From the NCBI GenBank assembly GCA_028277845.1, contig JANQFL010000097.1, positions 20,411 to 84,410 on the forward strand: DNA of 64,000 nt, given 5' to 3'. Shown one piece after another: positions 9,198-21,085 of the stretch (its first letter is position 1; the number at the start of each line of letters is the position of its first letter). Source of the DNA: Sneathiellales bacterium (GTDB lineage: Bacteria; Pseudomonadota; Alphaproteobacteria; JANQFL01). The translations under genes and the position numbers were made by a program. The notes beneath the pieces are model-generated. The model was not told the origin of the DNA. It saw nothing but the letters and a program-made list of their open reading frames with translations, and did no database searches.

Positions 9198-11366
9198 ATG
9201 CGCTCCATAATGGGAGGCCGCATGGGCGAAGACACGTTATCGCTGCAGGAGCTGCACACCCTCGCCGACGATTTGGCGCGGCAACGAACGCTATTTAAAA
9301 CCATCAATGATTTCGCGTTAAAGTTGTTGACAATCCCGTCGACCGAGGAGTTGGTGTGGTACGTCGCCCGCGAGGTCGTGGGCCGCATGGGGTTCGATGA
9401 CTGCGTCATTTATCTGATCGACCAGGATCGCCGGCTGCTCCGCCAGTCAGCGGCGATCGGCATCAAAAACCCGCACGCCAATCAGATCATCAACGCCCTG
9501 GAAATCCCCATCGGAGACGGCATCACCGGCACGGTGGCCCAGACGAAGCAGGCCATGGTCGTGGCCGATCTGTCGAAGGACCCGCGCTACATTCCCGACG
9601 TCGAACCGGCTCTTTCCGAAATATGCGTGCCGCTGATCATCGACGATACGGTCGTCGGCGTGATCGATTGCGAGGACCCCAAGGCCAACCAGTACGGCGA
9701 CGAGCACCTGGAAATCCTGACCACCATCGCCGCGATGACCAGCGCCAAACTCAAGTTGATCAACGAAGCGAAGGAAGCCGGGACGCGGTCCGAGGAACTG
9801 GCACGCCTCAATGCCGAACTGACGGAACAGATCGCGGTCCGCGAACGCGCCGAACAGGCTCTGAAGAAAAGTCGGGCGCAGCTATTGTCGATCATGAACA
9901 ACTCGCCAGCGCTCATTTCGATCAAGGATCTGGACAGCCGGTATACCTATGTCAATCCATCCTACTGCCGCTATTTTCAGACGACGCCGGAGCAAGCCAT
10001 AGGCCAAACGGCAGACGGTATCCTGGCGGACGATATCGCGGCAGGTATCAGGGTGGGCGACGACGCGATCGCCTCAGCGGGCAACCGATCGCCGATCGGC
10101 GAGCCTTTTCCGGTGAAATTCGGCGACTCAACTTTGTTGTTGACCAAGTTTCCCATCTGCGACGAAGACGGCAACTTGCTCAATATCGGCACCATCGGTA
10201 TCGACATTTCCGAACAGAAGCAGGCCGAGGAGAGCTTGCGCCAGGCCCAGAAAATGGAGGCAGTCGGCCAGCTGACGGGCGGTGTCGCGCACGACTTCAA
10301 CAATCTGCTCGCTGTTATTCTCGGCAACGCCGAACTGCTTGCCGACAACAGGGATCCCATGGACCCGCGTGTGCAGGCGGTGATCCGTTCGGCCGAGCGC
10401 GGATCGGAACTGACCCAGCGCCTGCTGGCCTATTCGCGCCAGCAACCCTTGATCAACAGAAGCGCCGATCTGGCCAAACTGGTTCATAGCCTGCATGATT
10501 TGTTGCAGCGAACCTTGGGCGAAACCATTGTCATCGAAACCCGTGCACAACCGGGATTGTGGCGCGCCTTGGTCGATACGGGCCAAGTCGAAAACGCCAT
10601 TCTCAACCTGGCCATCAATGCCCGCGATGCCATGCCTCACGGCGGGCGCCTGACCATCGCCTGCGAAAACACGTATCTCGATGACGTATTCGTCGCCGAC
10701 AATCCGGAAACCGCGCCGGGCGAATATGTGTCGTTGTCGGTGATCGACACCGGCATGGGCATTCCGCCGGATGTTCAAACCCGCGTATTCGAACCCTTCT
10801 TCACGACCAAGGAAGTCGGACAGGGCAGCGGTCTGGGCCTGTCGATGGTCTACGGCTTCGCCAAACAGTCTCGTGGTCACGTCGCCATCACCAGTGCCGA
10901 AGGGCAAGGCACAACGGTGCGCCTCTACCTGCCGAGGGCACTTTGCGCACCGGCCGCCTCCCTCTCGCAATCCGATGACCTGCCACGTGGCAACGGTCAG
11001 TCGATATTGGTGATCGAAGACGATGACGATGTGCGCGACCTGGCGGTCCATCTGATCGAAGGGCTGGGATATTCCGTGGTGGCTGTGCCGACTGCCGCCG
11101 AAGCGCGCGAAGCATTTCGCGCCCACCGCCATTTCGATCTGCTTCTGTCCGACGTGGTCCTGCCCGGCGGCACCAGCGGCCCGGAATTCGCCGGCGAAAT
11201 TCGCGCCACGGCGCCGGAGACCAAAATCCTCTTCATGTCGGGCTACCCCGACGGCCAGCACGGCACCGCCGACCTCTCCGTCGCCGATGCCAGGCTGCTC
11301 ACCAAACCATTTCTGCGCCATGAATTGGCGGCGGTGTTGTCCAAGGTGCTTGAAGCGGATCAATAA
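9198..11366 (+). CDS. Hybrid sensor histidine kinase / response regulator (GAF-PAS-HisKA-HATPase-REC)
   Basis: 722 aa; GAF-like N-terminus, PAS, H-box VAHDFNN, HATPase (NLAINARDAMP, GSGLGLSMVYG), C-terminal receiver (LLLSDVVLPGG). Confidence 0.93.
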   Translation: MRSIMGGRMGEDTLSLQELHTLADDLARQRTLFKTINDFALKLLTIPSTEELVWYVAREVVGRMGFDDCVIYLIDQDRRLLRQSAAIGIKNPHANQIINALEIPIGDGITGTVAQTKQAMVVADLSKDPRYIPDVEPALSEICVPLIIDDTVVGVIDCEDPKANQYGDEHLEILTTIAAMTSAKLKLINEAKEAGTRSEELARLNAELTEQIAVRERAEQALKKSRAQLLSIMNNSPALISIKDLDSRYTYVNPSYCRYFQTTPEQAIGQTADGILADDIAAGIRVGDDAIASAGNRSPIGEPFPVKFGDSTLLLTKFPICDEDGNLLNIGTIGIDISEQKQAEESLRQAQKMEAVGQLTGGVAHDFNNLLAVILGNAELLADNRDPMDPRVQAVIRSAERGSELTQRLLAYSRQQPLINRSADLAKLVHSLHDLLQRTLGETIVIETRAQPGLWRALVDTGQVENAILNLAINARDAMPHGGRLTIACENTYLDDVFVADNPETAPGEYVSLSVIDTGMGIPPDVQTRVFEPFFTTKEVGQGSGLGLSMVYGFAKQSRGHVAITSAEGQGTTVRLYLPRALCAPAASLSQSDDLPRGNGQSILVIEDDDDVRDLAVHLIEGLGYSVVAVPTAAEAREAFRAHRHFDLLLSDVVLPGGTSGPEFAGEIRATAPETKILFMSGYPDGQHGTADLSVADARLLTKPFLRHELAAVLSKVLEADQ

Positions 11367-11390
11367 CCACAAATTTTGTTGGCAACTGAC

Positions 11391-11900
11391 TTATCGAGAT
11401 GCGGCAACACGCGCCGTCGCGAAAAGTCGTTCCATACCTTTCGCGCCGGTCATCAGCCAGGCTCCAGCGATCATTTTGAGTAAATACGGCACGAAATTGC
11501 CAAACTCAATGGGTTGGACTCGGAAGTTGGTGCCGGCTTCCACAATGACCATGGCCCAGCCATAGAAAAAATTGCCCATCCCCATCACACCGGAGACAAT
11601 CAAATAGAGGCCCAACGCACCGACCAGCATGTACTGAAACGTCTTCGTGCTGAGCACATCGTCCGACGGGCCGTCGGCGTTGGTCTTGGGTAGCAGCCAC
11701 TTTGCTATACGAAGCGGCGCGACAATCATCATGACGGACAACACGATACAAGCGACTGCCGCTGGAGCAGCGACGGCATTCAACACCGATTCTGACGCAA
11801 TGAGGGACCGCAACCCAGCACTGCCCATTCCCAAGGAATAGACGCCGGTCCAAATTCCGCCCAGTCGGATGACAACGGCAAGTAAAGCTTCGTTGCTCAT
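11391..11900 (-). CDS. Hypothetical membrane protein, paralogue of the adjacent gene
   Basis: ATG at 11900 (MSNEALLAVVIRLGGIW...); several hydrophobic segments. Confidence 0.65.
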   Translation of the reverse strand: MSNEALLAVVIRLGGIWTGVYSLGMGSAGLRSLIASESVLNAVAAPAAVACIVLSVMMIVAPLRIAKWLLPKTNADGPSDDVLSTKTFQYMLVGALGLYLIVSGVMGMGNFFYGWAMVIVEAGTNFRVQPIEFGNFVPYLLKMIAGAWLMTGAKGMERLFATARVAASR

Positions 11901-11935
11901 AACGTTCTTCCCCTCGTTACCTGTCGCTCGTCTCT

Positions 11936-12454
11936 TCAGCCATGACCGGCCGTCCGGGCGCGCCTCCAAAGCCGAACGACACTTCCCAACGGCCCGAGCA
12001 AGTAGCCGCCAACAATTAGCAGAAGTGCTTGCGCCAAGAGTTGCTGCCAATGGGGACGAAAGACTTGTGCACCGGGCGGTGAAGTCCACGCCGCCAGCCA
12101 TATCGCTATCCAGGTGCCGACCTCAATCAGGACGAAAAGAACGAACACCCCGCCGAGCACACCCAGAACGACCGATTGGAGTTTATGGAAATCCCAATCC
12201 CTGTCCGTGGCGCCCTGAAGAGCTTTGGGAACAATCAGGCGCGCAAACCACAGAGGCCGCCCCACCATGGCACCCCATAGGGCGTACCAGAGCACTTCGA
12301 CAACGGTATAGGCCAACATGCCCCCATCGTTGCCCGACGCAATTTGATTGAATCCGTGCGGAAACAGAAAGCCAACGAAGAACGGCACCGTCATGACGAT
12401 CTTCCAGATGCCATACGCCCGGATGAATACGGAGAGTATGCCCTCGTTCGTCAT
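11936..12454 (-). CDS. Hypothetical membrane protein, paralogue of the adjacent gene
   Basis: ATG at 12454 overlaps the meaB stop (TAATG); MTNEGILSVFIRAYGIW... aligns with 11391..11900. Confidence 0.65.
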   Translation of the reverse strand: MTNEGILSVFIRAYGIWKIVMTVPFFVGFLFPHGFNQIASGNDGGMLAYTVVEVLWYALWGAMVGRPLWFARLIVPKALQGATDRDWDFHKLQSVVLGVLGGVFVLFVLIEVGTWIAIWLAAWTSPPGAQVFRPHWQQLLAQALLLIVGGYLLGPLGSVVRLWRRARTAGHG

Positions 12455-13488
12455 TACCCCTGGGTTATCTCCCCGCGGAAAATCTCCAGTACCCGGCGTG
12501 CCGCGCCTTCGGGTGTCATTTCGCCGCGCGTGACGGCGTCTTCGTATTCCGCGAGCGCGGCTCTCACCTCTGCATGATCTTTCAGCACGGCCAAAAGGCC
12601 CTCGCGGATTTCGTCCCACATCCAGGCGGTGGCCTGGCGGGCGCGGCGGGTGGCGATGCCGTCCGGCCCGGCGAGCGCTTCGCGGTAGGCGCCGACGATT
12701 TGCCAGATCGCGTCCATGCCCTCGTTGCGCAATGATGACGCCAGCAACACGTCCGGACGCCAGTCGGGGTGACGCGGCCGGATCAAACCGAGCGCGCCTT
12801 TGTATTCGGCGGCAGCCCGTTTGGCCGGCGCCAATAGGTCGCCGTCGGCCTTGTTGACGACGACAAGGTCGGCCAGTTCCATGATGCCGCGCTTGATGCC
12901 CTGCAGTTCGTCGCCGCCGCCGGGCGCGATGAGCAACAGAAACAGGTCGACCATGTTGTCGACGGCGGTTTCCGATTGGCCGACACCGACGGTTTCCACC
13001 AGCACCACGTCGTAGCCGGCAGCCTCGACCACCAGCATGGCCTCGCGGGTGCGGCGCGCGACACCGCCCAGCGTCCTGCCGGCGGGAGACGGGCGAATGA
13101 AGGCGTTGGGATTGCGGGCCAATTCCGCCATGCGGGTCTTGTCGCCGAGGATCGATCCGCCCGAGCGTTGCGACGACGGGTCGACGGCGAGTACGGCGAC
13201 CTTCAGATCTTGATCCGTCAGGTAGGAGCCGAAGGCTTCGATGAAGGTGGATTTGCCGACGCCCGGCGTCCCCGAAATTCCCAGACGTACCGCCGAACCG
13301 GTGTGCGTCAGCAATTGCTCGGTCAACTGTTCCGCCTGTTCGCGGTGATCGGTGCGGGTCGATTCCACCAGCGTGATCGCGCGGGCCAGGGCCCTGCGGT
13401 CTCCCGCCACCACCTGCGCCGCGAGAGCCTTCACATCCGTCTCTTTGCCGTTTGGTTCAGGCGCCTTCTTACTCACACTTTCATCCAT
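12454..13488 (-). CDS. meaB: Methylmalonyl-CoA mutase-associated GTPase MeaB
   Basis: GISGTPGVGKSTFIEAFG P-loop; VLAVDPSSQRSGGSILGDKTRM; VETVGVGQSE. Confidence 0.95.
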   Translation of the reverse strand: MDESVSKKAPEPNGKETDVKALAAQVVAGDRRALARAITLVESTRTDHREQAEQLTEQLLTHTGSAVRLGISGTPGVGKSTFIEAFGSYLTDQDLKVAVLAVDPSSQRSGGSILGDKTRMAELARNPNAFIRPSPAGRTLGGVARRTREAMLVVEAAGYDVVLVETVGVGQSETAVDNMVDLFLLLIAPGGGDELQGIKRGIMELADLVVVNKADGDLLAPAKRAAAEYKGALGLIRPRHPDWRPDVLLASSLRNEGMDAIWQIVGAYREALAGPDGIATRRARQATAWMWDEIREGLLAVLKDHAEVRAALAEYEDAVTRGEMTPEGAARRVLEIFRGEITQG

Positions 13489-13728
13489 TCACATCGCATC
13501 ACGAAGCGGACGCCGCCGACCGGCCGAAACGCATATGCACGAAGCGGTAGGCCAGCGCCGCGACCACTTTACGCATTCGGCAGGGCGATGCCAGAGCAAG
13601 ACAATAAAAAATCCCGCACACCTGTTCCGTTCGCTGTAGGAAAGCCCGTCTCCGTATTCAAGACTTGCAGCCGGCGGGATAATCGCCATCTAAGGGTGGC
13701 GCGCGTTTTTCACAAGTGGAGAATCGCA

Positions 13729-14067
13729 ATGAGCGGGGATAACCGTTCCCATTTGAAGAACAAGTCGACGTGGATGCGTCTGGTCCACATGATCGTTCTG
13801 GCCATCGCCTTCAGCGTCGCTGAACTGGTGATCGGAGCGACGGTGCTTTTCCAGTTCCTGAGTCTGCTGTTTACGGGCAAGACCAACGATAACGCCAAGC
13901 GCCTGGGCGCCGAGTTTGCGGACTATCTGCGGGACATCGTCCGGTACATGACGTTTGTGAGCGAAGAGCGTCCGTTCCCGTACGCCGCTTGGGGATCCAC
14001 CCAGGACGGCAATACGATCATCACACCGCCGCCGAGCGACAACGTGAACGGCCAAGCGACCGGCTGA
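13729..14067 (+). CDS. DUF4389 domain-containing protein
   Basis: 112 aa from ATG 13729; LVHMIVLAIAFSVAELVIGATVLFQFLSLLFTGKTN. Confidence 0.7.
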   Translation: MSGDNRSHLKNKSTWMRLVHMIVLAIAFSVAELVIGATVLFQFLSLLFTGKTNDNAKRLGAEFADYLRDIVRYMTFVSEERPFPYAAWGSTQDGNTIITPPPSDNVNGQATG

Positions 14068-14074
14068 CCGCCGG

Positions 14075-14359
14075 TCAGCCGCCGTCGTTGTTCATGAGTT
14101 TGCTGGCGGTCTCGCGAAGTTTCTCGCGGGTTTCCGGATCCATCTCCCGGTCGACCTTTGCTTGGGTCGCGCGCGCCTCCTCCAACAGTCTGGCGCGCTC
14201 GTCCCGGTCATGCGACCGGGTGCGTTCGGCCTCGCCGGCCTGACGTACCGCCGTTTTGATACGCTGACGCTGGCGTGATGATTCGGCGATGCGGGCGGCC
14301 CCATCCGCGCCTTCACGGCCCAGCAACAACCGGGCAATCATTCGGCTAAACCAACCCAA
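14075..14359 (-). CDS. Hypothetical charged protein
   Basis: 94 aa ORF immediately downstream of scpA on the same strand. Confidence 0.45.
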   Translation of the reverse strand: MGWFSRMIARLLLGREGADGAARIAESSRQRQRIKTAVRQAGEAERTRSHDRDERARLLEEARATQAKVDREMDPETREKLRETASKLMNNDGG

Positions 14360-14392
14360 GGCGGAACACTCCCGGATTGTTGGTCCCCGTGG

Positions 14393-16549
<2,157 letters not shown>

Positions 16550-16829
16550 GCCGTCACCTCTTCTGCACCGCATCGGGACCATCCGGCGCTCTCCGCCGCC
16601 CACGCCGGGCCATTTGGCCCGCCCGACCATCTCGCAAGTGCGAAATGGCAGTATGGGCAGGTGCTCCGATGCTGTCAACGCGGCGAGGCGTAACACGAAA
16701 AAACGCCGAAAACGGTCATCCAGCCAACATTTCCGGCGTTTTCGGTTGAAATTCCAAGGCACGTGACGCGCCGCCGAAAACCATGCACAATCCGCCACCC
16801 GAACTGACCCAGGCAAGGACGTCCGAATA

Positions 16830-17873
16830 ATGACCGCAATCCGTATCGATTTGTTCAGCGACACCAAATCCCGGCCATCCGCCGGCATGCGTCAGGCCAT
16901 GGCCGATGCCGAAGTGGGCGACGAACAATCGGGCGAAGACCCGACGACATTGGCGTTGAACGAACGGGCCGCCGAATTGCTGGGCAAGGAAGCCGCCGTT
17001 TTTCTGCCGTCAGGCACCATGTGCAACGAAATCGCCATCGCCGTGCATTGCCGGCCGGGCGAGGAGGTGATCGCCGACCGGTCGGCCCACATCATCGGCT
17101 TCGAAGGCGGCGGGCCGGCGGCCATCGCCGGCGTCATGATCAACGGGGTCGACGGCCAACGGGGCATGTTCACCGCCGAACAGGCGGAAGCCGCCGTGCG
17201 CGTGCCCGCCAACTGATACTTTCCGCGGTCGAAGCTGATCTGCGTCGAGCAGACGGCCAATCTGGGCGGCGGCGGCGTCTGGCCCCTGGCCCAGTTGCAA
17301 GGCGTGTCGAACGTCGCCCGCAAGCACGGCCTGGCCATGCACATGGACGGCGCCCGGCTGCTCAACGCGGTCGCCGCCTCCAACCACACGGCCAAGGACT
17401 TCGCCGACTGCGCCGACACCGCCTGGATCGACCTGTCCAAAGGCCTGGGCTGCCCGGTCGGCGCCGTCCTCGCCGGTCCGAAAGACTTCATCGACGAAGC
17501 CTGGTGGTGGAAGCAACGCATGGGCGGCGCCTTGCGTCAGTCGGGCATTCTGGCCGCCGCCGGCCTTTACGCATTGGACCACAACGTCGAACGGCTGGCC
17601 GACGATCACAACAACGCCCGCATCCTGGCCGACGGTCTAGCGGTCCTGCCGGGAATCGCCCTCGATGCCGCACTGGTCGAGACCAACCTGTTCTATTTCG
17701 ACGTTGCCGAGACCGGTCTGACCGCCGCCCAAGTCAACGAGAAACTGGCGCCGCACGGCATCCGGTTCTCGGCCATGGGCGAAACACTGCTGCGCGCCGT
17801 CACCCACCTGGACGTGGACGAAGCCGGGGTACGCGAGGCGGTTGCCGTGATGACGGAAATCCTGGCGCCCTGA
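16830..17873 (+). pseudogene. Threonine aldolase / beta-eliminating lyase family gene with one in-frame TGA
   Basis: 16830..17216 and the downstream segment are in the same frame across TGA 17214..17216; downstream part carries the PLP-lysine motif DLSKGLGCPVGAVL. Confidence 0.88.
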
Positions 17874-18195
17874 GGCGACACGGAGAGTTGAATTGATCCC
17901 TGCATCCGTCGAAGTAAGGTGCAGAAGAAAAACTACCTGCCACAACAAAATGATCATTGGGTAATCCGGCAACTCCGGAACCGGTGACGAACTGAGATCG
18001 AGGCCTGTTCGACGCGAAGGACGGCGTGGGTGTTCTGCCCGTTTCCGCAATCCGCGAGAGGATACCCGATCCCGTCTTTCCGCTTGGCGTGACCAAAGCC
18101 GCCGCCGTCACGGTCGAGGTACCGGTGCTCTAAGTTTACGGCGCACGTACCTCTGTACCGTCGTGGCGCGCACCCCACTGGAGGAGGAAATTCGG

Positions 18196-18855
18196 ATGAA
18201 TGCACTGAAACCGAACGCCAGAACCGCGGATGACGTATATCGCCGGTCCATGGGCCAGTTGCTGGTTCTCTATACCCAAGTCGACCGCCTGCTCATGGAG
18301 ATCTGCGCCGAACGCATCGCCTCGGCACCGGACGAGCCGGCCAAACTCGCTCTCGCCAGGCAGGTCGGTGATGAGAGCCGGCACGTTGCCATCCAGCGCC
18401 AATGGATGACCAAGTTCGGTACCGATACTTCGCCGGTCCTGACACCCGATCAGGAAACCAGGATCCGGGACCATTTCCGAAACCTGCCGTGGCTCGACTT
18501 TCTTGCGGACGTGTATCTGTGCGTCGAGGCCCTGGGCAGCGAAGCGGTGGAAAGCATCGTGCCGCTGGCCGATCCCGGCACGCGTGAGTCGCTTGACGTA
18601 CCGCTTCGGGACGAACTCGATCACATCGCGTTCGGGATATCCCGGCTGCGCCAGGAACTGGCCCAACTGACGGACGCCCGGCGTGCGGCCTTCCTGGCCA
18701 AGCTGCCGCAACGAATCGAAGACCTGGCCGAAGCGTTTCTGGAAGGCGGGCCGGATCTCGAAACCCTATTCAGCGGCGTCGGCGCCGACTATGACGGCCT
18801 ATGCGATATCCTACTGCGTCGTCGCGACGAGATCCTGAGACAGGTTGCGGCGTAA
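18196..18855 (+). CDS. Ferritin-like fold protein (putative)
   Basis: 219 aa from ATG 18196 with GGAGGAGG RBS; spaced acidic/His motifs (DESRHVAI, DELDHIAFG). Confidence 0.5.
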   Translation: MNALKPNARTADDVYRRSMGQLLVLYTQVDRLLMEICAERIASAPDEPAKLALARQVGDESRHVAIQRQWMTKFGTDTSPVLTPDQETRIRDHFRNLPWLDFLADVYLCVEALGSEAVESIVPLADPGTRESLDVPLRDELDHIAFGISRLRQELAQLTDARRAAFLAKLPQRIEDLAEAFLEGGPDLETLFSGVGADYDGLCDILLRRRDEILRQVAA

Positions 18856-18878
18856 GCCGCACCCGCTTCCGTCGGAGA

Positions 18879-20108
18879 CTAGCGTTTCAAGTTCTCGATC
18901 AGCATGGCCATGCCTTGTCCGGCGCCCAGGCACATGCTGATGACGGCATAGCGGCCGCCGGTATCGGCCAGGTGATGCATGGCCGTCATGGTCATGCGCA
19001 GGCCGGTGGCACCGGGCGGATGACCGATCGATATTCCGCCGCCATACAGATTGGTGATGTCGCGCGGAACACCCAATTGTGCCTCGGCATGCAGGTTGAC
19101 GACGGCGAAGGCTTCGTTGATCTCGAAATAGTCGATGTCGCCGACGGTCATGGATTGCCGCTCGAGAAGTTTTGCAATGGCCGGCACCGGCCCCGCGCCC
19201 ATGATGCGCGGCGGCACACCGGCGCTGGCCCAATCGACCAGCCGGACCTCGGGCTCCATGCCGGCCTGTTCCGCCGCGGCGATGTCAGCCACGACGATCG
19301 CGGCCGCGCCATCGGTGACACCCGACGCGTTGCCCGCGGTCACTGCGCCGCCAGGACGGAACGCCGGCTTCAGGCTGGCCAGTTTGTCGCGGGTGACATG
19401 CGGCCGGGGAAATTCATCGACTTCGAAGTCACGTGTTCCGTTGCGGCCCTCGGGTACCGTGATCGGTGCGACCTGGCGGGCGAGAAAGCCGCTTTCGATC
19501 GCCGCGCCGGCCCGCTGCTGGCTCATGTAGCCCCAGTCGTCCATGGCGTCCCTGTCGTAGCCGAATTCCTCGGTCAGGTTTTCGGCCGTTTCCCCCATCA
19601 GTTCATCGGAAAACGGACAGCGGTAGATCCAGTCCAACTGGTCGTCGAGGGCTTGCGGCCCGCGCACGGCACCCCAGCGGGTCTTGGCGGCGACATAAGG
19701 CGTTCGGCTGAAATTCTCGCCGCCGGCGGCGACCGAAATCGTGCTGTGGCCGCTGGCGATCTGCTGGCTGGCCGAAACGATAGCCTGGACACCGGAGCCA
19801 CAGGCCCGGCTGACGTTCAACGCACTCGAGTCTTCCGGCATGCCCGCCTTCAGCGCCACTACCCGGGCGCCGAACAGGGTGTCCTTGTCCGGATATCCGA
19901 CGGCGGCGAAAACCAAGTGATCGACCTCATCCGGCGCGACACCGGCCGCCGCCAGACTGGCCCTCGTCGCATGCACGCCCAAGTCCGTAACAGGAATATC
20001 CTTGAGGGACTTGCCGAAATCGCCGAATGGCGTGCGACGGCCACCCGCCATGACGATTGTGCGGTTGTTCATTGGGCCTTCCTTGATCGACATTTGCGAA
20101 CGCTTCAA
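18879..20108 (-). CDS. Acetyl-CoA acyltransferase (thiolase)
   Basis: NVSRACGSGVQAI active-site Cys; NEAFA; GHPPGATGLR; CLGAGQGMA. Confidence 0.95.
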   Translation of the reverse strand: MKRSQMSIKEGPMNNRTIVMAGGRRTPFGDFGKSLKDIPVTDLGVHATRASLAAAGVAPDEVDHLVFAAVGYPDKDTLFGARVVALKAGMPEDSSALNVSRACGSGVQAIVSASQQIASGHSTISVAAGGENFSRTPYVAAKTRWGAVRGPQALDDQLDWIYRCPFSDELMGETAENLTEEFGYDRDAMDDWGYMSQQRAGAAIESGFLARQVAPITVPEGRNGTRDFEVDEFPRPHVTRDKLASLKPAFRPGGAVTAGNASGVTDGAAAIVVADIAAAEQAGMEPEVRLVDWASAGVPPRIMGAGPVPAIAKLLERQSMTVGDIDYFEINEAFAVVNLHAEAQLGVPRDITNLYGGGISIGHPPGATGLRMTMTAMHHLADTGGRYAVISMCLGAGQGMAMLIENLKR

Positions 20109-20184
20109 ACGACCATAACCCTGCGCTTATTTTTTTCAAACAATCGTTAGATATTTTTGGTTTGGCGATAGGTACATGACCGGT

Positions 20185-20310
20185 CTACGTCGCCCGATCG
20201 TCGGACTGTTGGTCGATGGCCGTCGACATCTCATCCCAATTGAACGGTTTGACGAACGGGCGTTTGGCGCCCAACGCCCGGGCCACGACCGCGTACTCCT
20301 TTCGGCCACA
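20185..20310 (-). pseudogene. Possible C-terminal remnant of a CheY-like receiver domain
   Basis: Minus-strand reading CGRKEYAVVARALGAKRPFVKPFNWDEMSTAIDQQSDDRAT*; resembles receiver K-P-F region and last helix; no matching N-terminal part. Confidence 0.45.
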
Positions 20311-20362
20311 TGACACTCCGGTGCACAGGTCATGTCACTGGACGCCACCCATTGCCCTAGCC

Positions 20363-20887
20363 CTAACTTGCACGTTCGATGGCTTCTTCGACTTTCTTCA
20401 CTGCCTCATCGGCGTCGCCCCAATTCGTGATACTGGCCCATTTTCCCCGTTCAAGATCCTTGTAGTGGGCGAAGAAGTGGCTGATCTGGTCGAGCAGAAT
20501 TTTGGGGAGTTCCGTATAGGAGTTGACCTCGGTGTAATAGGGATGCAGATCATCGACCGGTACTGCGACGATTTTTTCGTCCGGACCGGCTTCATCGACC
20601 ATGTTGAGCACACCGATGGGCCTGGAACGGACGACGCAGCCCGGCACCACGGGCATCCTTCCCACCACCAGGACATCGAGCGGATCACCGTCTTCCGACA
20701 AAGTATGCGGCACGAAACCGTAGTTCGCCGGGTAGTACATCGCCGTGTGCAGAAACCGGTCGACGAACACCGCACCCGATTCCTTATCGACCTCGTACTT
20801 GACCGGATCGCCGCCCAAGGGGATTTCGATGATAACGTTCAGGTCCCATGGCGGGTTATGGCCAATGGCGACTTTGTTGATATCCAT
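20363..20887 (-). CDS. ppa: Inorganic pyrophosphatase
   Basis: 174 aa from MDINKVAIGHNPPWDLNVIIEIP; EDGDPLDVLVV. Confidence 0.96.
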   Translation of the reverse strand: MDINKVAIGHNPPWDLNVIIEIPLGGDPVKYEVDKESGAVFVDRFLHTAMYYPANYGFVPHTLSEDGDPLDVLVVGRMPVVPGCVVRSRPIGVLNMVDEAGPDEKIVAVPVDDLHPYYTEVNSYTELPKILLDQISHFFAHYKDLERGKWASITNWGDADEAVKKVEEAIERAS

Positions 20888-21085
20888 GATGCGTTCTCGC
20901 TTGCTTGCGTAGGCGATGGTCTGAAAGATCCAGCACCCCTGAAGTGCGCAATAACGACCAAGCGTTTGCCCGACGCCATTTTGCCACAGTTTCAAGGCAC
21001 CCATTAGCGCGAAAACATTGTTGTGACCACCCTTGCAATTACGCCGCGTAACCCCGACTCTATGGGGAAGATCGAGTAGGACATT

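Noticed and set aside
17214-17253. Selenocysteine reading of the threonine aldolase TGA (a small TCTGC-gtcga-GCAGA stem lies 23-37 nt downstream)
   Set aside because: The position is not a known catalytic Cys/Sec site, the stem is short, and CGA to TGA is simpler. No sel genes are visible in the window.
17295-17873. Separate gene starting at TTG 17295
   Set aside because: It is the in-frame continuation of the interrupted threonine aldolase and starts mid-domain.
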